Source: JAGOJE01 sp964553715 (lineage in GTDB: Bacteria > Pseudomonadota > Alphaproteobacteria > Rickettsiales > Rickettsiaceae). From it: a stretch of 40,846 bases of DNA. A program made the position numbers and the translations under genes. Of this stretch, positions 15,833 through 25,323 are shown in pieces. Position 1 is the first letter of the stretch. Each line of letters begins with the position of its first letter. The stretch is from NCBI GenBank assembly GCA_964553715.1, contig CAZKKY010000010.1, forward strand, positions 1-40,846, in the 5' to 3' direction. The notes below the pieces were generated by a model that made no database searches, had not been told where the DNA came from, and saw only the letters and a program-made list of their open reading frames with translations.

Positions 15833-17167
15833 CTAAATAATAGATTTAAGCTGAGAAATATGAGAAATTGTAGTGATATTATTACCTAGGATATTGCTAT
15901 GCGGGGCACAAATTGCTTTGTTAAAACCAAGCTTCATAGCCTCTTTTATTCGCATATCCGCTTGGCTTACTTTCCTTACTTCTCCAGATAATCCTATCTC
16001 CCCAAAAAATATGCAGGTTTCTGGCAGTGGCTTATTTAAAGAAGCGGAAATAATACTAGCTGCAACAGCAAGATCCGCAGCTGGCTCACTAATCTTCAGC
16101 CCTCCTGCAATACTAAGGTAAACTTCAAAAGCAGATAGATTAAGACCATATCTAACAGATAATACAGCAAGAATCATGGAAAGCCGACTAGGGTCCCACC
16201 CTACTACAGAGCGCCTAGGAGTTGGAATATTAGAAGGGGCAATCAGCGCTTGTACTTCAACTAGAATAGGCCTAGAACCCTCTATACCTGCAAATACGCT
16301 TGTTCCACTGACGTTAGACTCCCTCTCCATCAGAAAAAGCTGAGATGGGTTTAGAACTTCCTCTAACCCATGAGACGTCATCTCGAAAACGCCAATCTCA
16401 TTCACACCTCCAAAACGATTCTTAATAGAACGCAAAATACGGAAGTGATAATTCGCATCACCTTCAAAATACAATACAGTATCTACCATATGTTCAAGAA
16501 CTTTAGGGCCAGCAATTTGTCCATCTTTTGTAACATGGCCCACTATTAATAAAATAATATCGTTCTTTTTTGCGTAATTTATTAATTCATGCGATGTTGC
16601 CCTTATCTGAGAAACAGTACCAGGAGCTGAAGAAAAATCTCCTGAATATATGGTTTGTATAGAATCTATTACAACAAGATCTAAATTTGCCTTTTTTGCA
16701 TCAATCGTTGCTAATATGTCATGAATATTTGTTGCAGCTAGGATCTCCCCGCCTTCAGCATTCAGCCCTAAACGAGATGCCCGAAGTTTTACCTGATTTG
16801 TAGATTCTTCACCCGTTATATATAGACACTTAACATTACTTGCAGATAGCCTAGCAGTAAGCTGCAACAAAAGGGTAGATTTCCCTATTCCAGGATCTCC
16901 ACCTATTAATATTGCAGATGCTGGTACAAGGCCACCACCAAGTACACGGTTTAATTCATTAATTGGAGTAATAATTCGCATCTTTTCGGTAACTTGATCG
17001 TCAAACTCTTCAGTTTTCATCACGTTACCTAAACGAGCAACCTGAAGAGTTTGGCTAGAAGCAATTTCTTCTGTTATAGATCCCCAAGTTCCGCAATCAA
17101 AACATTGACCAGACCATTTAAGGCTAACAGAACCACAATTATTACAGATATATTGCTTCTTAGACAT
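15833..17167 (-). CDS. radA: DNA repair protein RadA
   Basis: RadA is a RecA-like ATPase that helps branch migration in recombinational repair. The 444-residue protein has the complete layout: a four-cysteine zinc finger (Cys8, Cys11, Cys22, Cys25), a RecA-like core with Walker A GDPGIGKST (90-98) and Walker B LVVIDSIQT, the RadA-specific KNRFG motif (near 246-250), and a C-terminal Lon-protease-like domain used for DNA binding. It begins five bases after the upstream methyltransferase gene and is transcribed with it. The length matches the family. Its C-terminal end runs to the boundary with an intergenic region that has no clear terminator. Confidence 0.96.
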   Translation of the reverse strand: MSKKQYICNNCGSVSLKWSGQCFDCGTWGSITEEIASSQTLQVARLGNVMKTEEFDDQVTEKMRIITPINELNRVLGGGLVPASAILIGGDPGIGKSTLLLQLTARLSASNVKCLYITGEESTNQVKLRASRLGLNAEGGEILAATNIHDILATIDAKKANLDLVVIDSIQTIYSGDFSSAPGTVSQIRATSHELINYAKKNDIILLIVGHVTKDGQIAGPKVLEHMVDTVLYFEGDANYHFRILRSIKNRFGGVNEIGVFEMTSHGLEEVLNPSQLFLMERESNVSGTSVFAGIEGSRPILVEVQALIAPSNIPTPRRSVVGWDPSRLSMILAVLSVRYGLNLSAFEVYLSIAGGLKISEPAADLAVAASIISASLNKPLPETCIFFGEIGLSGEVRKVSQADMRIKEAMKLGFNKAICAPHSNILGNNITTISHISQLKSII

Positions 17168-17172
17168 TAGCC

Positions 17173-18495
17173 CTAGTTACCAAATTCTACAGATTTATCC
17201 CTCAAAAACAAAATTCCACACAGGAACATTGGACTAAAAATATTTTTCATCTCATCAAGCAAAGATTCATTAGCAACATCACAATCTGAATCTTTCCTCA
17301 CTCCATCGCAAATCTCCCTTATAGACTTTGTTCCAGATTCTAAATGATGGAAAATATGTTTGGTATATTGTGACACTGGTAGAGATATTACAATATCTTT
17401 TAGCCACGGATTGCTCAGAGTAAGATTTACAGATACCACAGACGGATTTTGCATTAAATAATTATATGTATCTTTTGCAAGAGTCCCTGCGTAAGAGAAA
17501 AATGGTACATTGTTTAGATCGTCAAGAGTTGCTACAGAATCTTTCCTATTTGAAACGTAAACCGAATGTTTCATTACATTCCCCACTAAAAGCTCAGATA
17601 TAGCAAGTTGTTCTGCTTTGGGCATATTTTGTATTTTTTGTAACAAAATAGGATCTTTAATATAATTCTCAGCCCTAAGACTCATTCTTACATTATAATC
17701 ATAACTATCTACATAATGTAAATCAGCTTTTTCTATAAATTCCATTAATTGAGGTATAGTATAAGCTCTATCTTGTTTGTGCAAAAACATATCATAAAGA
17801 CCTATATCACCAAATAAAATATGGTCCTTCAAATAACTTTCTGAATGCTTATACCAATTTGTTGCTGGTAAAGAGGAAATCACTATATTCCCATTTGAAA
17901 CTTCTTCTTGCCTGGAAGATACATCCTTATTTACCATCTTCATCAATTCTTGCACTTGATAAACACCTGTTCTTCCGATCTGACCATAGACCATTATAGA
18001 CATTCCTCCACTCGGCTTTAAACAGTGTTTTAGAATCTTAAGCCCATCATCAGGAGAAGCAAGATGATGTAGCACCCCTGAACAATTTATATAGTCAAAC
18101 TGGCCTAAATTTAGCTTAGGGATATTTAAAATACTATCGTTAATCCAAGTTATATTTTTAATGCCACGTATTTCCGCCCTTCTTTGCGCAATTTCCATAG
18201 ACTTTTTACTAAAGTCTAAATAGACTATTTCCGCATTTGTGTTTTTAAGTTGCTCCCCTAAAAAAGTAGAAGAATCACCGGTGCCACCACCTGCGATAAG
18301 AATCCGAAAACCTTTTTTAAAATCTTCTTTGCCCTGATAAAGCGCATGATTTAATTCTGCCAAACTCTCACCCATAAGCTGAAGCAATCTTGTTTTTTCT
18401 TCTTCTGGGTCTCTACCTGGATAAGGATAATCCATATAATGTTCTTGAACTTCTGTAAGAGTAGTAGAATTAATTTTTATATCCGCGTTCGCCAT
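17173..18495 (-). CDS. class I SAM-dependent methyltransferase, YPYP type
   Basis: This 440-residue protein has an N-terminal Rossmann methyltransferase (about 60-190) and a C-terminal helical half without a recognised domain. Motif I is ILIAGGGTGDSS (65-76), the acidic residue after beta-2 is in IVYLDFS, and the strand DYINCSGVLHHL is typical for motif IV. It starts with an EHYMDYPYPGR segment similar to the entry motif of rickettsial protein-lysine methyltransferases and their relatives, so a protein substrate is possible. GAGGAA lies upstream of the ATG. It sits 79 bases after the response regulator and five bases before radA. It is not a known Rickettsia PKMT by overall length or C-terminal half. 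The substrate is unknown. Confidence 0.75.
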   Translation of the reverse strand: MANADIKINSTTLTEVQEHYMDYPYPGRDPEEEKTRLLQLMGESLAELNHALYQGKEDFKKGFRILIAGGGTGDSSTFLGEQLKNTNAEIVYLDFSKKSMEIAQRRAEIRGIKNITWINDSILNIPKLNLGQFDYINCSGVLHHLASPDDGLKILKHCLKPSGGMSIMVYGQIGRTGVYQVQELMKMVNKDVSSRQEEVSNGNIVISSLPATNWYKHSESYLKDHILFGDIGLYDMFLHKQDRAYTIPQLMEFIEKADLHYVDSYDYNVRMSLRAENYIKDPILLQKIQNMPKAEQLAISELLVGNVMKHSVYVSNRKDSVATLDDLNNVPFFSYAGTLAKDTYNYLMQNPSVVSVNLTLSNPWLKDIVISLPVSQYTKHIFHHLESGTKSIREICDGVRKDSDCDVANESLLDEMKNIFSPMFLCGILFLRDKSVEFGN

Positions 18496-18574
18496 ATAAA
18501 TGATTCCTCAATAATGTTTCTAGGCATAGTATATAATTGTTCTATCACTGTCAAAAAGAATTATTCAACAATAC

Positions 18575-19225
18575 TTAAAGTGTCCGTCTTAAATTATTTA
18601 TCTTAATAACTCCATCTTTACTAATTAAGATATTATCTGGTAATTTGTTTTTAAGACGAGAAATATGCGTTTCGAGAGTACCTGTTTCAGAGTCGCTAGA
18701 ATATCCCCATATTTTGTTTAGTATTTCCTCTTTTGTCATACTGAAGTTTTTAGAAAGCAAAAGATGTGCTATTAATCTATTCTCTCTTTCCGTTAGTAAT
18801 ATGTCATTTGAAGATAAAGTATTGCGAATCACAGAAAATTCTTCATCAAATAAAAATCCTTGTGATATAACTTCAAAAACAAATGAAGAACTACGCGAAT
18901 AATTTATAACATCAATTAAATTTTTTATTCTAAAAGGCTTATTTAAATGCTTAACAGAGCTAATATCATTCTCTGCTAGCATATTATTGCCTAACATATT
19001 AATTATAGTTTTTGAAATTTTTATGATGCTACTTAAAAGCCTTTTTTCTATTATGTAATCTATTATAAGCAAATCTATTTTTTTATGATGTTCTAGGAAT
19101 TTTACCATGTCTTCATTAGACTTAACATAATAGGTATCATAAGAAATTCCAGCGGCTTTGGGCATCACCGCAATCTCTTCTTGTAATATGTTATTACCTG
19201 TAATGACAAGCTCTATTTTTTTCAT
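18575..19225 (-). CDS. OmpR-type winged-helix response regulator with degenerate receiver
   Basis: This 216-residue protein pairs an N-terminal receiver-like domain (about 1-112) with a C-terminal winged-helix DNA-binding domain (about 133-212; LTERENRLIAHLL, then TKEEILNKIWGYSSDSETGTLETHISRLKNKL). In the receiver, Asp56 (LLIIDYI) and Lys96-Pro97 (HLNKPF) sit where the phosphoacceptor and switch lysine belong. The acidic pair that binds magnesium is replaced by ITGNN at positions 8-12. It may therefore be regulated without normal phosphorylation. It is the third gene of a tight unit secA-dnaQ-regulator, with a three-base gap. No histidine kinase is nearby. The target genes are unknown. Confidence 0.82.
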   Translation of the reverse strand: MKKIELVITGNNILQEEIAVMPKAAGISYDTYYVKSNEDMVKFLEHHKKIDLLIIDYIIEKRLLSSIIKISKTIINMLGNNMLAENDISSVKHLNKPFRIKNLIDVINYSRSSSFVFEVISQGFLFDEEFSVIRNTLSSNDILLTERENRLIAHLLLSKNFSMTKEEILNKIWGYSSDSETGTLETHISRLKNKLPDNILISKDGVIKINNLRRTL

Positions 19226-19228
19226 TAA

Positions 19229-19903
19229 TTACCATAGATTGTTTGGAATCTTTTTTAGAAGCTCCTCATGTGCTAATAACTCATCTTCTGTTGGTTCTAA
19301 AATAGGTGTTTTTAGATTTTGATTTAGATGATTTTTTGAATCTAGTACATATAGATTTTTAGGAGAATCACTTGATATCAAAAATTTAGATTGCCTTCCA
19401 CCTACAAGTTCTAAGTAAACTTCTGATAGAATCTTAGCATCAAGAAGAGCGCCATGAAAATTACGAGCCGAATTATCTATCTTGAATTTTTTACATAAAG
19501 CATCCAGATTTACCTTAGCACCAGGAAATTTTTTTCTAGCTAAAGCAACTGTATCAATAACATTAGACATATCAAGAGATGGCATATCTACCAAAGAAAG
19601 CTCATGATTGATAAATTTCATATCAAAAGCAGCATTATGAATTACTAATCTACTATCTGATATAAAGTCTAGCAATTCTTCTGAGATATCTTTAAATAAT
19701 GGTTTATCTCTTAAAAACTCTGTAGAAATACCATGTATTCTATAAGCATCTAATGGTACATCACGCTCTGGATTAATATAATAATGAAACTTTTCTCCTG
19801 TAACTATCTTATCTATCATCTCAATCATGCCAATCTCGATAACCCTGTGTCCTGACCCTGGGTCAAGACCTGTAGTTTCAGTATCTAATATTATCTCACG
19901 CAT
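19229..19903 (-). CDS. dnaQ: DNA polymerase III epsilon subunit (3'-5' proofreading exonuclease)
   Basis: DnaQ proofreads the replicative polymerase. The 224-residue protein has the DEDDh exonuclease motifs: Exo I ILDTETTGLDPGSGHRVIEIG (Asp7 and Glu9), Exo II VIHNAAFDMKFI and Exo III with ARNFHGALLDAKILSEVYLELV. A C-terminal tail after about residue 180 would contact the polymerase alpha subunit. It lies three bases after secA and three bases before the regulator gene, so all three are one transcription unit. Confidence 0.95.
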   Translation of the reverse strand: MREIILDTETTGLDPGSGHRVIEIGMIEMIDKIVTGEKFHYYINPERDVPLDAYRIHGISTEFLRDKPLFKDISEELLDFISDSRLVIHNAAFDMKFINHELSLVDMPSLDMSNVIDTVALARKKFPGAKVNLDALCKKFKIDNSARNFHGALLDAKILSEVYLELVGGRQSKFLISSDSPKNLYVLDSKNHLNQNLKTPILEPTEDELLAHEELLKKIPNNLW

Positions 19904-19906
19904 AAA

Positions 19907-22639
19907 TTAATCCAAATTAGCTCCATGACAATGTTTATATTTTTTTCCAGAATTACAAGGACATAATTCATTCCTACTAACCTTGCCCCAAGATTCAGGG
20001 TCACTAGCAATACGCTCTTCGGGCTTTACATAAACCTTACGAGGACCTAACTTTGCTTGAACTTCAGCCCCAGAATTATATCTCTTGAAAGCCGGATCTT
20101 CTCTAGACTCGTGCATTTCTTGAAGTTTTTTACCTTCCAAAGAAACAGATTTACGGTCTATCTGTTTTGTATCGATATATAAGTGCGAGATTCTCTGTAC
20201 AAATGTTTCCTTTAAATTGTTTAGCATATCCTCAAACATTTTAAAAGCTTCTCTCTTATACTCATTTAGAGGGTCTTTCTGCCCATAAGAACGTAAAGAA
20301 ATACCGTGCCTTAAATGATCTAAATGATGCAAATGCTCCTTCCATACTTGATCTAAAGTAGTGAGCAAAATATATTTTGTAGCATCTTTCATTATCTCTA
20401 TACCAAAATCATCCTGTTTCTTTGAATATAGATTTTTAGCATTTATAATCATATTTTTAATGATCTCTGCTTCTGTAATATTAGCCGATTTTATCTCTTC
20501 AGGATCTAAGACTAAAGCAACTGAATGTAATGCATTCTCAACAAGTCCATCTATGTCCCAGTTTTCTCTATATGATTCTTGAGGGATAAAACGCAACACA
20601 AGATCATTTATTACTTGTTCTAACATATCATGGTATCTCTCTTTGACATCGTCTGATAAAATGATTTCGTTACGCTGGCTATATACTACCTTCCTCTGAT
20701 CATTCATTACATCGTCAAATTTTAACAGATTTTTTCGAATTTCATAATTGTGAGATTCTACCTTCTGCTGAGCCTTCTCAAGAGAACGACTAATCATCGG
20801 ATGATGTATTGCTTCTCCATTCTTAAGACCTAATGTTCGTAGTAATCCAGAAACTCTTTCTGATGCAAAAATTCGCATCAGATCATCCTCTAATGATAAA
20901 TAAAATCTTGTTTCTCCTGGGTCTCCTTGCCTGCCAGATCTACCTCTTAGCTGATTATCAATCCTTCTACTTTCGTGACGCTCTGTCCCTATTACAAAAA
21001 GCCCACCAGCTTTTAAAACTTCACTTTTTTCCTCTTCAGTTTTTAATTTCATATTTGCAATAAGTTGTTCTTTTTCTACTTCTGTCATTCCATCAGTAAA
21101 ATTTTGTTCTGCTAGCATCTCAGGATTACCACCAAGCATAATATCTGTACCGCGTCCAGCCATATTAGTTGCAATCGTAACTGCCTTATATCTACCAGCT
21201 TGTGCTATTATAGTCGCTTCTTGCTCGTGATATTTTGCATTCAATACCTTGTGAGGTATATTACTTTTCTTCAGCAACTCAGAAATTTCTTCTGATTTTT
21301 CTATACTAATCGTCCCTACTAAAATTGGTTGTCCTTTCTTGTAACAATCTTCTACCAGATTTACTATTGCAGCATATTTATCTTCTTTATTTCCATAAAT
21401 TTCATCTTCATGATCTATCCTTTTTATAGGATGATGAGTTGGAACTGAAACAACATCTAAATTATATATATCTTTTAATTCTGCCGCTTCTGTCATTGCG
21501 GTTCCAGTCATTCCGGCAAGTTTTGGATAGATACGAAAATAATTTTGGAATGTTATAGAAGCTAAAGTTTGATTTTCTTTCTGAATTTCGACCCCTTCTT
21601 TCGCCTCAAGAGCCTGATGCAACCCTTCTGAATATCTACGGCCCGTCATAGCACGACCAGTAAATTCATCTATAATCATTACATGGCCATCACTTACCAT
21701 ATAATCTATATCCTTATTAAAGATAAAATGAGCTCTCATAGCCTGATTTATATAATGTACTAAGAACATATTTTCAAAATCATATAGCCCTGTATTAGGC
21801 TTTATAATGCCCGCTCTTGCTAGTAAGCTTTCAATGTTATTTGTGCCTTCTTCAGTCAAATTAATTGTTTTTACCTTTTCATCTTTTTCGTAATCAGAAG
21901 AACCTAGCATTCTTACTAACTTGTCTATTACAACATATAACTGGGTATTATCGTCTACAGGACCAGAAATAATCAGAGGAGTTCTAGCCTCGTCAATTAA
22001 GATGGAATCTACTTCATCTATTATTGCAAAATTAAAAGGTCTTTGGACCTTTTGGTCGATGCTAAATTTCATATTATCACGCAAGAAATCAAATCCTAAT
22101 TCATTATTAGTTGCATGGGTGATATCTGCATTATATGCCTTTTGCCTTTCTTCATCATCTAAACCAGAAACTATACAACTTACAGAAATTCCTAAAAAAT
22201 TATATAATGGCTCCATCCATTTACTATCTCTTCTTGCAAGATAATCATTAGTAGTAACTATATGGACACCAAGACCAGTAAGAGCGTTAAGATAAGCTGG
22301 TAAGGTAGCTGTTAAAGTCTTACCTTCTCCAGTTCGCATTTCTGTTATCATACCCCTGTGAAGAATCAGTCCTCCCATAATTTGCACATCAAAATGACGC
22401 ATACCAAAAATTCTTCTAGAGGCTTCTCTTACAACAGCAAATGCTTCATGTGTTATATCATCTAATGCCTCTCCATTAGATAAACGACTCCGAAATTCTG
22501 AAGTTTTGTTTTGTAATTCTGTGTCCGAAAGATTTTTTAAACTTTCCTCTAAACCGTTGATTTGTGCGACTTCTTGACGAAGCTTTTTTATAGCTCTATC
22601 GTTTGCAGTACCAAAAATTTTTCTAACTAATGAAAACAT
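19907..22639 (-). CDS. secA: preprotein translocase ATPase SecA
   Basis: SecA drives protein export through SecYEG by ATP hydrolysis. The 910-residue protein is full length. It has the N-terminal motor with RTGEGKT (Walker A, near 102-108), the DEVD box in IIDEVDSIL (about 207-215), the second motor half with ATNMAGRGTDI and QLRGRSGRQGDPG, the helical scaffold and wing domains, and a C-terminal zinc-binding tail CPCNSGKKYKHCHG that serves SecB and lipid contacts. It is the first gene of the minus-strand unit and is divergent from the parvulin lipoprotein gene, another export-linked protein. There are no signs of damage. Confidence 0.97.
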   Translation of the reverse strand: MFSLVRKIFGTANDRAIKKLRQEVAQINGLEESLKNLSDTELQNKTSEFRSRLSNGEALDDITHEAFAVVREASRRIFGMRHFDVQIMGGLILHRGMITEMRTGEGKTLTATLPAYLNALTGLGVHIVTTNDYLARRDSKWMEPLYNFLGISVSCIVSGLDDEERQKAYNADITHATNNELGFDFLRDNMKFSIDQKVQRPFNFAIIDEVDSILIDEARTPLIISGPVDDNTQLYVVIDKLVRMLGSSDYEKDEKVKTINLTEEGTNNIESLLARAGIIKPNTGLYDFENMFLVHYINQAMRAHFIFNKDIDYMVSDGHVMIIDEFTGRAMTGRRYSEGLHQALEAKEGVEIQKENQTLASITFQNYFRIYPKLAGMTGTAMTEAAELKDIYNLDVVSVPTHHPIKRIDHEDEIYGNKEDKYAAIVNLVEDCYKKGQPILVGTISIEKSEEISELLKKSNIPHKVLNAKYHEQEATIIAQAGRYKAVTIATNMAGRGTDIMLGGNPEMLAEQNFTDGMTEVEKEQLIANMKLKTEEEKSEVLKAGGLFVIGTERHESRRIDNQLRGRSGRQGDPGETRFYLSLEDDLMRIFASERVSGLLRTLGLKNGEAIHHPMISRSLEKAQQKVESHNYEIRKNLLKFDDVMNDQRKVVYSQRNEIILSDDVKERYHDMLEQVINDLVLRFIPQESYRENWDIDGLVENALHSVALVLDPEEIKSANITEAEIIKNMIINAKNLYSKKQDDFGIEIMKDATKYILLTTLDQVWKEHLHHLDHLRHGISLRSYGQKDPLNEYKREAFKMFEDMLNNLKETFVQRISHLYIDTKQIDRKSVSLEGKKLQEMHESREDPAFKRYNSGAEVQAKLGPRKVYVKPEERIASDPESWGKVSRNELCPCNSGKKYKHCHGANLD

Positions 22640-22666
22640 CTCTAACCATCTATACTTAATCCATAC

Positions 22667-22695
22667 AACATATTGAAATTTGTTTAATTTATCAA
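22667..22695 (-). promoter_or_regulatory. candidate promoter of secA
   Basis: On the minus strand, TTGATA (22695-22690) and TATGTT (22672-22667) are 17 bases apart, about 28 bases before the secA start codon. The -10 match is only fair. Confidence 0.35.
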
Positions 22696-22714
22696 ACTAA
22701 ATGTGTAAAATAGC

Positions 22715-22743
22715 TTGACTAACAATTATTAGATTTCTATCAT
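22715..22743 (+). promoter_or_regulatory. promoter of the parvulin lipoprotein gene
   Basis: TTGACT (22715-22720) and TATCAT (22738-22743) are 17 bases apart. The leader to the ATG would be about 115 bases, longer than for most genes here. Confidence 0.5.
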
Positions 22744-22865
22744 GGTCTTCTTTGGGATAATAGCAACTAATTTGTTTTAGGATATAGACTGTATGGTCTT
22801 GCATCTAGGCTTATTTTCTGAATTGTGCTATTTGATATAACTAAAATTATCACGGATAAATAATT

Positions 22866-23777
22866 ATGAATAATATAAATAAATTTGCGTTATCACTTCT
22901 ACTATCAACATCCTTGATAGCATGCTCTGGTAAAGAAGATAATAGTAAAGTAGTTGCTACTTATGTTGATGGTAAAGTAACAGAAGGCGAAGTCTATAAA
23001 TATTTTCAAAAAGCATTCGAAACTCAAGAAGAGCTAAAAGACAAAAAGTTTAGTGACCTTCCAGTTGCTGGACAAGAGGCTCTAATACGTAATTATATTT
23101 GGAGCAAAGTGTTAGAAAAAGAAGCAAAAACTGAAGGTATTGAAGATTCTGAGTCTTTCAAAGAAAAATTAAAAGCTCTTAAAATGCAACTAGTGCAACA
23201 AGAATTATTTGAAAGACAAGTCAAAAAACTTGTAACAGACGAGGCTATAGAAAGTGGATATAACCAAATGGTTAAAAACTATGTTGGTAAAAGCGAAATG
23301 CAAGCTAGTCATATTTTAGTTTCTACTAAACAAGAAGCTGAGGATATAGTGCAAAAACTTAACAATGGTGCAAGTTTTTCTGAGTTAGCCAAAGCATATT
23401 CTATGGACCCAGGATCAAAAGACAAAGGTGGATCACTTGGTAAATTCGTGCAAGGTAAATTTGACCCTGATTTTGAAGCAAAACTCGCTGTTATGAAAAA
23501 AGGTGATATTTCTGAGCCTGTACAAACTAAATTTGGTTGGCATATTATAAAATTGGAAGATAAGCGTCCTTATAATATACCTTCAAAATCAGAAGCTCGT
23601 CAGGAAGTTATCAATAATCTAAATACTGAAGCTATAAATAAGCTAGCAGGCGATTTAATGTCCAAAGCTGATATAAAATTCTCTATAGAAGACAAAAAAC
23701 TTCAATCTGATGATAAATCAGACTCCTCTAGCGAGAAAAAAGATACAAGTGAACCTGCTGCAGATTCTGCAAAGTAA
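22866..23777 (+). CDS. parvulin-type peptidyl-prolyl cis-trans isomerase lipoprotein
   Basis: This periplasmic folding factor catalyses proline isomerisation in exported proteins and corresponds to the parvulin-like PPIase of Rickettsia. The 303-residue protein has a lipoprotein signal ending LIAC (Cys20). A SurA/PrsA-like helical chaperone region spans about 30-135, and one rotamase domain spans about 146-231 (ASHILVSTKQEAE, SMDPGSKDKGGSLGKF, KFGWHIIKLED). The last 45 residues are rich in Ser, Asp and Lys and look disordered. It diverges from secA across a 226-base promoter gap, a fitting pairing for export and folding. Membrane anchoring is predicted, but inner versus outer membrane is not clear. 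Confidence 0.92.
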   Translation: MNNINKFALSLLLSTSLIACSGKEDNSKVVATYVDGKVTEGEVYKYFQKAFETQEELKDKKFSDLPVAGQEALIRNYIWSKVLEKEAKTEGIEDSESFKEKLKALKMQLVQQELFERQVKKLVTDEAIESGYNQMVKNYVGKSEMQASHILVSTKQEAEDIVQKLNNGASFSELAKAYSMDPGSKDKGGSLGKFVQGKFDPDFEAKLAVMKKGDISEPVQTKFGWHIIKLEDKRPYNIPSKSEARQEVINNLNTEAINKLAGDLMSKADIKFSIEDKKLQSDDKSDSSSEKKDTSEPAADSAK

Positions 23778-23797
23778 TAATCCCTATATCTTTTCTT

Positions 23798-23833
23798 AAG
23801 CATAGATGCCGGAAGTGTCTGGCATCTATGCTT
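23798..23833 (+). terminator. long hairpin after the parvulin gene
   Basis: AAGCATAGATGCC (23798-23810) pairs perfectly over 13 bases with GGCATCTATGCTT (23821-23833). There is a ten-base loop but no proper T run, so it may terminate inefficiently or protect the mRNA end. The following gap to 24116 holds fragments resembling the palindromic repeat family (near 23858 and 23935) and a small TATAGAA/TTCTATA inverted repeat at 24066-24082. I see no gene there. Confidence 0.6.
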
Positions 23834-24116
23834 GATACTAACCTCTCTCTTCCGTGAATTTCACTACGCTCTTTATCAAAAAAACATCACCCTTGCTTTA
23901 GTATATAATACATACAAACCTTGCCTTGATACTAGCGAAGCGATCTCTCCTACAACTATTGTTGTTTATTTTCTAGTTTTCTTCACGCTGAAGATTTAGC
24001 AAAGACCTAATAGAAAAAACTTAGCAGAAATGAGGGGCTTTTAAGTAAGAGCGAATTGCTACTTGTATAGAACGATTCTATATCAGGAAACTATCATGCA
24101 GAAGTAACAATTTGAT

Positions 24117-24848
24117 CTATAATTTAAATCTATCAGATATCTTATTGTAAACAGAAAGAGCTTTTTCTGGTGTAGACATAGCATATTCAAAATCTATCTT
24201 TTCGTTAGTTTCCATATCCCACAATCTACAATTATCAGGAGTAATTTCATCAGCTACTATAAAGTGCGTATCAAAACCGTCAAATATACGACCATATTCT
24301 ATGTTACTTTCAACAAGCCTAATACCCACAGCTGCGAATAAACCTGTTAGAAAATCATTCACTCTGAATGCAATATGGATTAATTCATCTATCTCGCTAT
24401 CGTCTATCCACCCGAAATTAATTAATTGCTGCTCATTGATAACAGGATAATTTTTTTCTCTATTTTTTACTCTAAAATCTATCATTGGAGTATCAAAAAC
24501 GTAACCTTCTTCGATACCGAAACCAGAAACATATCGTCCTGCTGCTATGTTAGATACGCACACATGTACTGGTACTATTTCAACTAGTTTTACCATCTGC
24601 TCACGCATATTAAGCTTTTCAATAAAATGAGTATTGATGCTAGCAAGGCCCATTCTTTCCATTATAAAAGCAGAAATAGTATTTTTAATTATGCCTTTAC
24701 CTGCAACATGTATTGTACTACCATCTGGCGTTAGCATATCATCTTTAAAAAACTGTATTAATGTCTCAGATTCATCATCTGATTGATACATAATTTTGCT
24801 AGATCCTTCATAAATTTTTGATCTAGTTTGAAAGATCTTTTGTCCCAT
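24117..24848 (-). CDS. purC: SAICAR synthetase
   Basis: PurC joins CAIR and aspartate with ATP in purine biosynthesis. The 243-residue protein shows the family elements: an N-terminal YEGSSKIMYQ (KxxYxGxxKxxY type), the strand IKNTISAFIMERMG, VHVCVSNIAAGR, and the later VESNIEYGRIFDG and ADEITPDNCRLWD. The length is normal. It is the last gene of an obgE-ratA-purC unit and overlaps ratA by 26 bases. No other purine gene is present in the window. Rickettsia genomes likewise keep purC without the full pathway, so its role there may be other than de novo synthesis. Confidence 0.92.
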   Translation of the reverse strand: MGQKIFQTRSKIYEGSSKIMYQSDDESETLIQFFKDDMLTPDGSTIHVAGKGIIKNTISAFIMERMGLASINTHFIEKLNMREQMVKLVEIVPVHVCVSNIAAGRYVSGFGIEEGYVFDTPMIDFRVKNREKNYPVINEQQLINFGWIDDSEIDELIHIAFRVNDFLTGLFAAVGIRLVESNIEYGRIFDGFDTHFIVADEITPDNCRLWDMETNEKIDFEYAMSTPEKALSVYNKISDRFKL

Positions 24849-25281
24849 ATTTTTCTCTAGCTCTGTTCTCGAATGCTTCTAATATTTTATCATAGACCCT
24901 ACCTAAGGATACATCTATTATTTTACTTAGCAAGAGAGATTTCACTTCAAAATCTAGTACAAACTCAACTCTAGTATTAGACTCATTAATTGGTATAAAT
25001 TTCCACTGATTTGATAAATATTTGAATGCGCCCCTAATACCTTTTACTTCAATCATAGCCTGATCGTCAGAAAATTTAGGTATAATCAAAGACGAATAAC
25101 TATCAGAAAAGCTTCCAAAAGTTAGGATCAGATCTGCCTCCATTTGATTCTCACTTCTAGATGTAATCTTGGCATCAGTACAGAATGGTAAAAAATCTAC
25201 GTAAGATTCTACATCCATTACAAGATCAAATAATTCCTTATGAGAGAAAGGAAGGATTTTAGTTTTTGAAATATGTGGCAT
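24823..25281 (-). CDS. ratA: RatA/COQ10-like START-domain protein
   Basis: This 152-residue protein has the polyketide-cyclase/START fold of the RatA-COQ10 family. Segments seen are an N-terminal PFSHKELFDLVMDVESYVDFLPFC, the ADLILTFGSFSDSY strand pair, and a C-terminal helix DKILEAFENRARE. Members bind hydrophobic ligands: mitochondrial COQ10 helps ubiquinone function, while E. coli RatA is also reported to inhibit 70S assembly. In an alphaproteobacterium the quinone role is the likelier one. It begins 42 bases after obgE and overlaps the start of purC by 26 bases. It is not part of a toxin-antitoxin pair here. Confidence 0.88.
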   Translation of the reverse strand: MPHISKTKILPFSHKELFDLVMDVESYVDFLPFCTDAKITSRSENQMEADLILTFGSFSDSYSSLIIPKFSDDQAMIEVKGIRGAFKYLSNQWKFIPINESNTRVEFVLDFEVKSLLLSKIIDVSLGRVYDKILEAFENRAREKYGTKDLSN

Positions 25282-25323
25282 TAGATTTTTTAAAAAATAA
25301 AATTAAAATGATATTAGGGAATT

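Noticed and set aside
15698..15889. Open reading frame of 63 codons in the gap before radA
   Set aside because: It overlaps the end of radA on the opposite strand, has no ribosome site and no protein-like features.
24823..25281. RatA as the toxin of a toxin-antitoxin pair
   Set aside because: There is no RatB-like partner, and the gene sits between obgE and purC. A COQ10-like role is likelier in this group.
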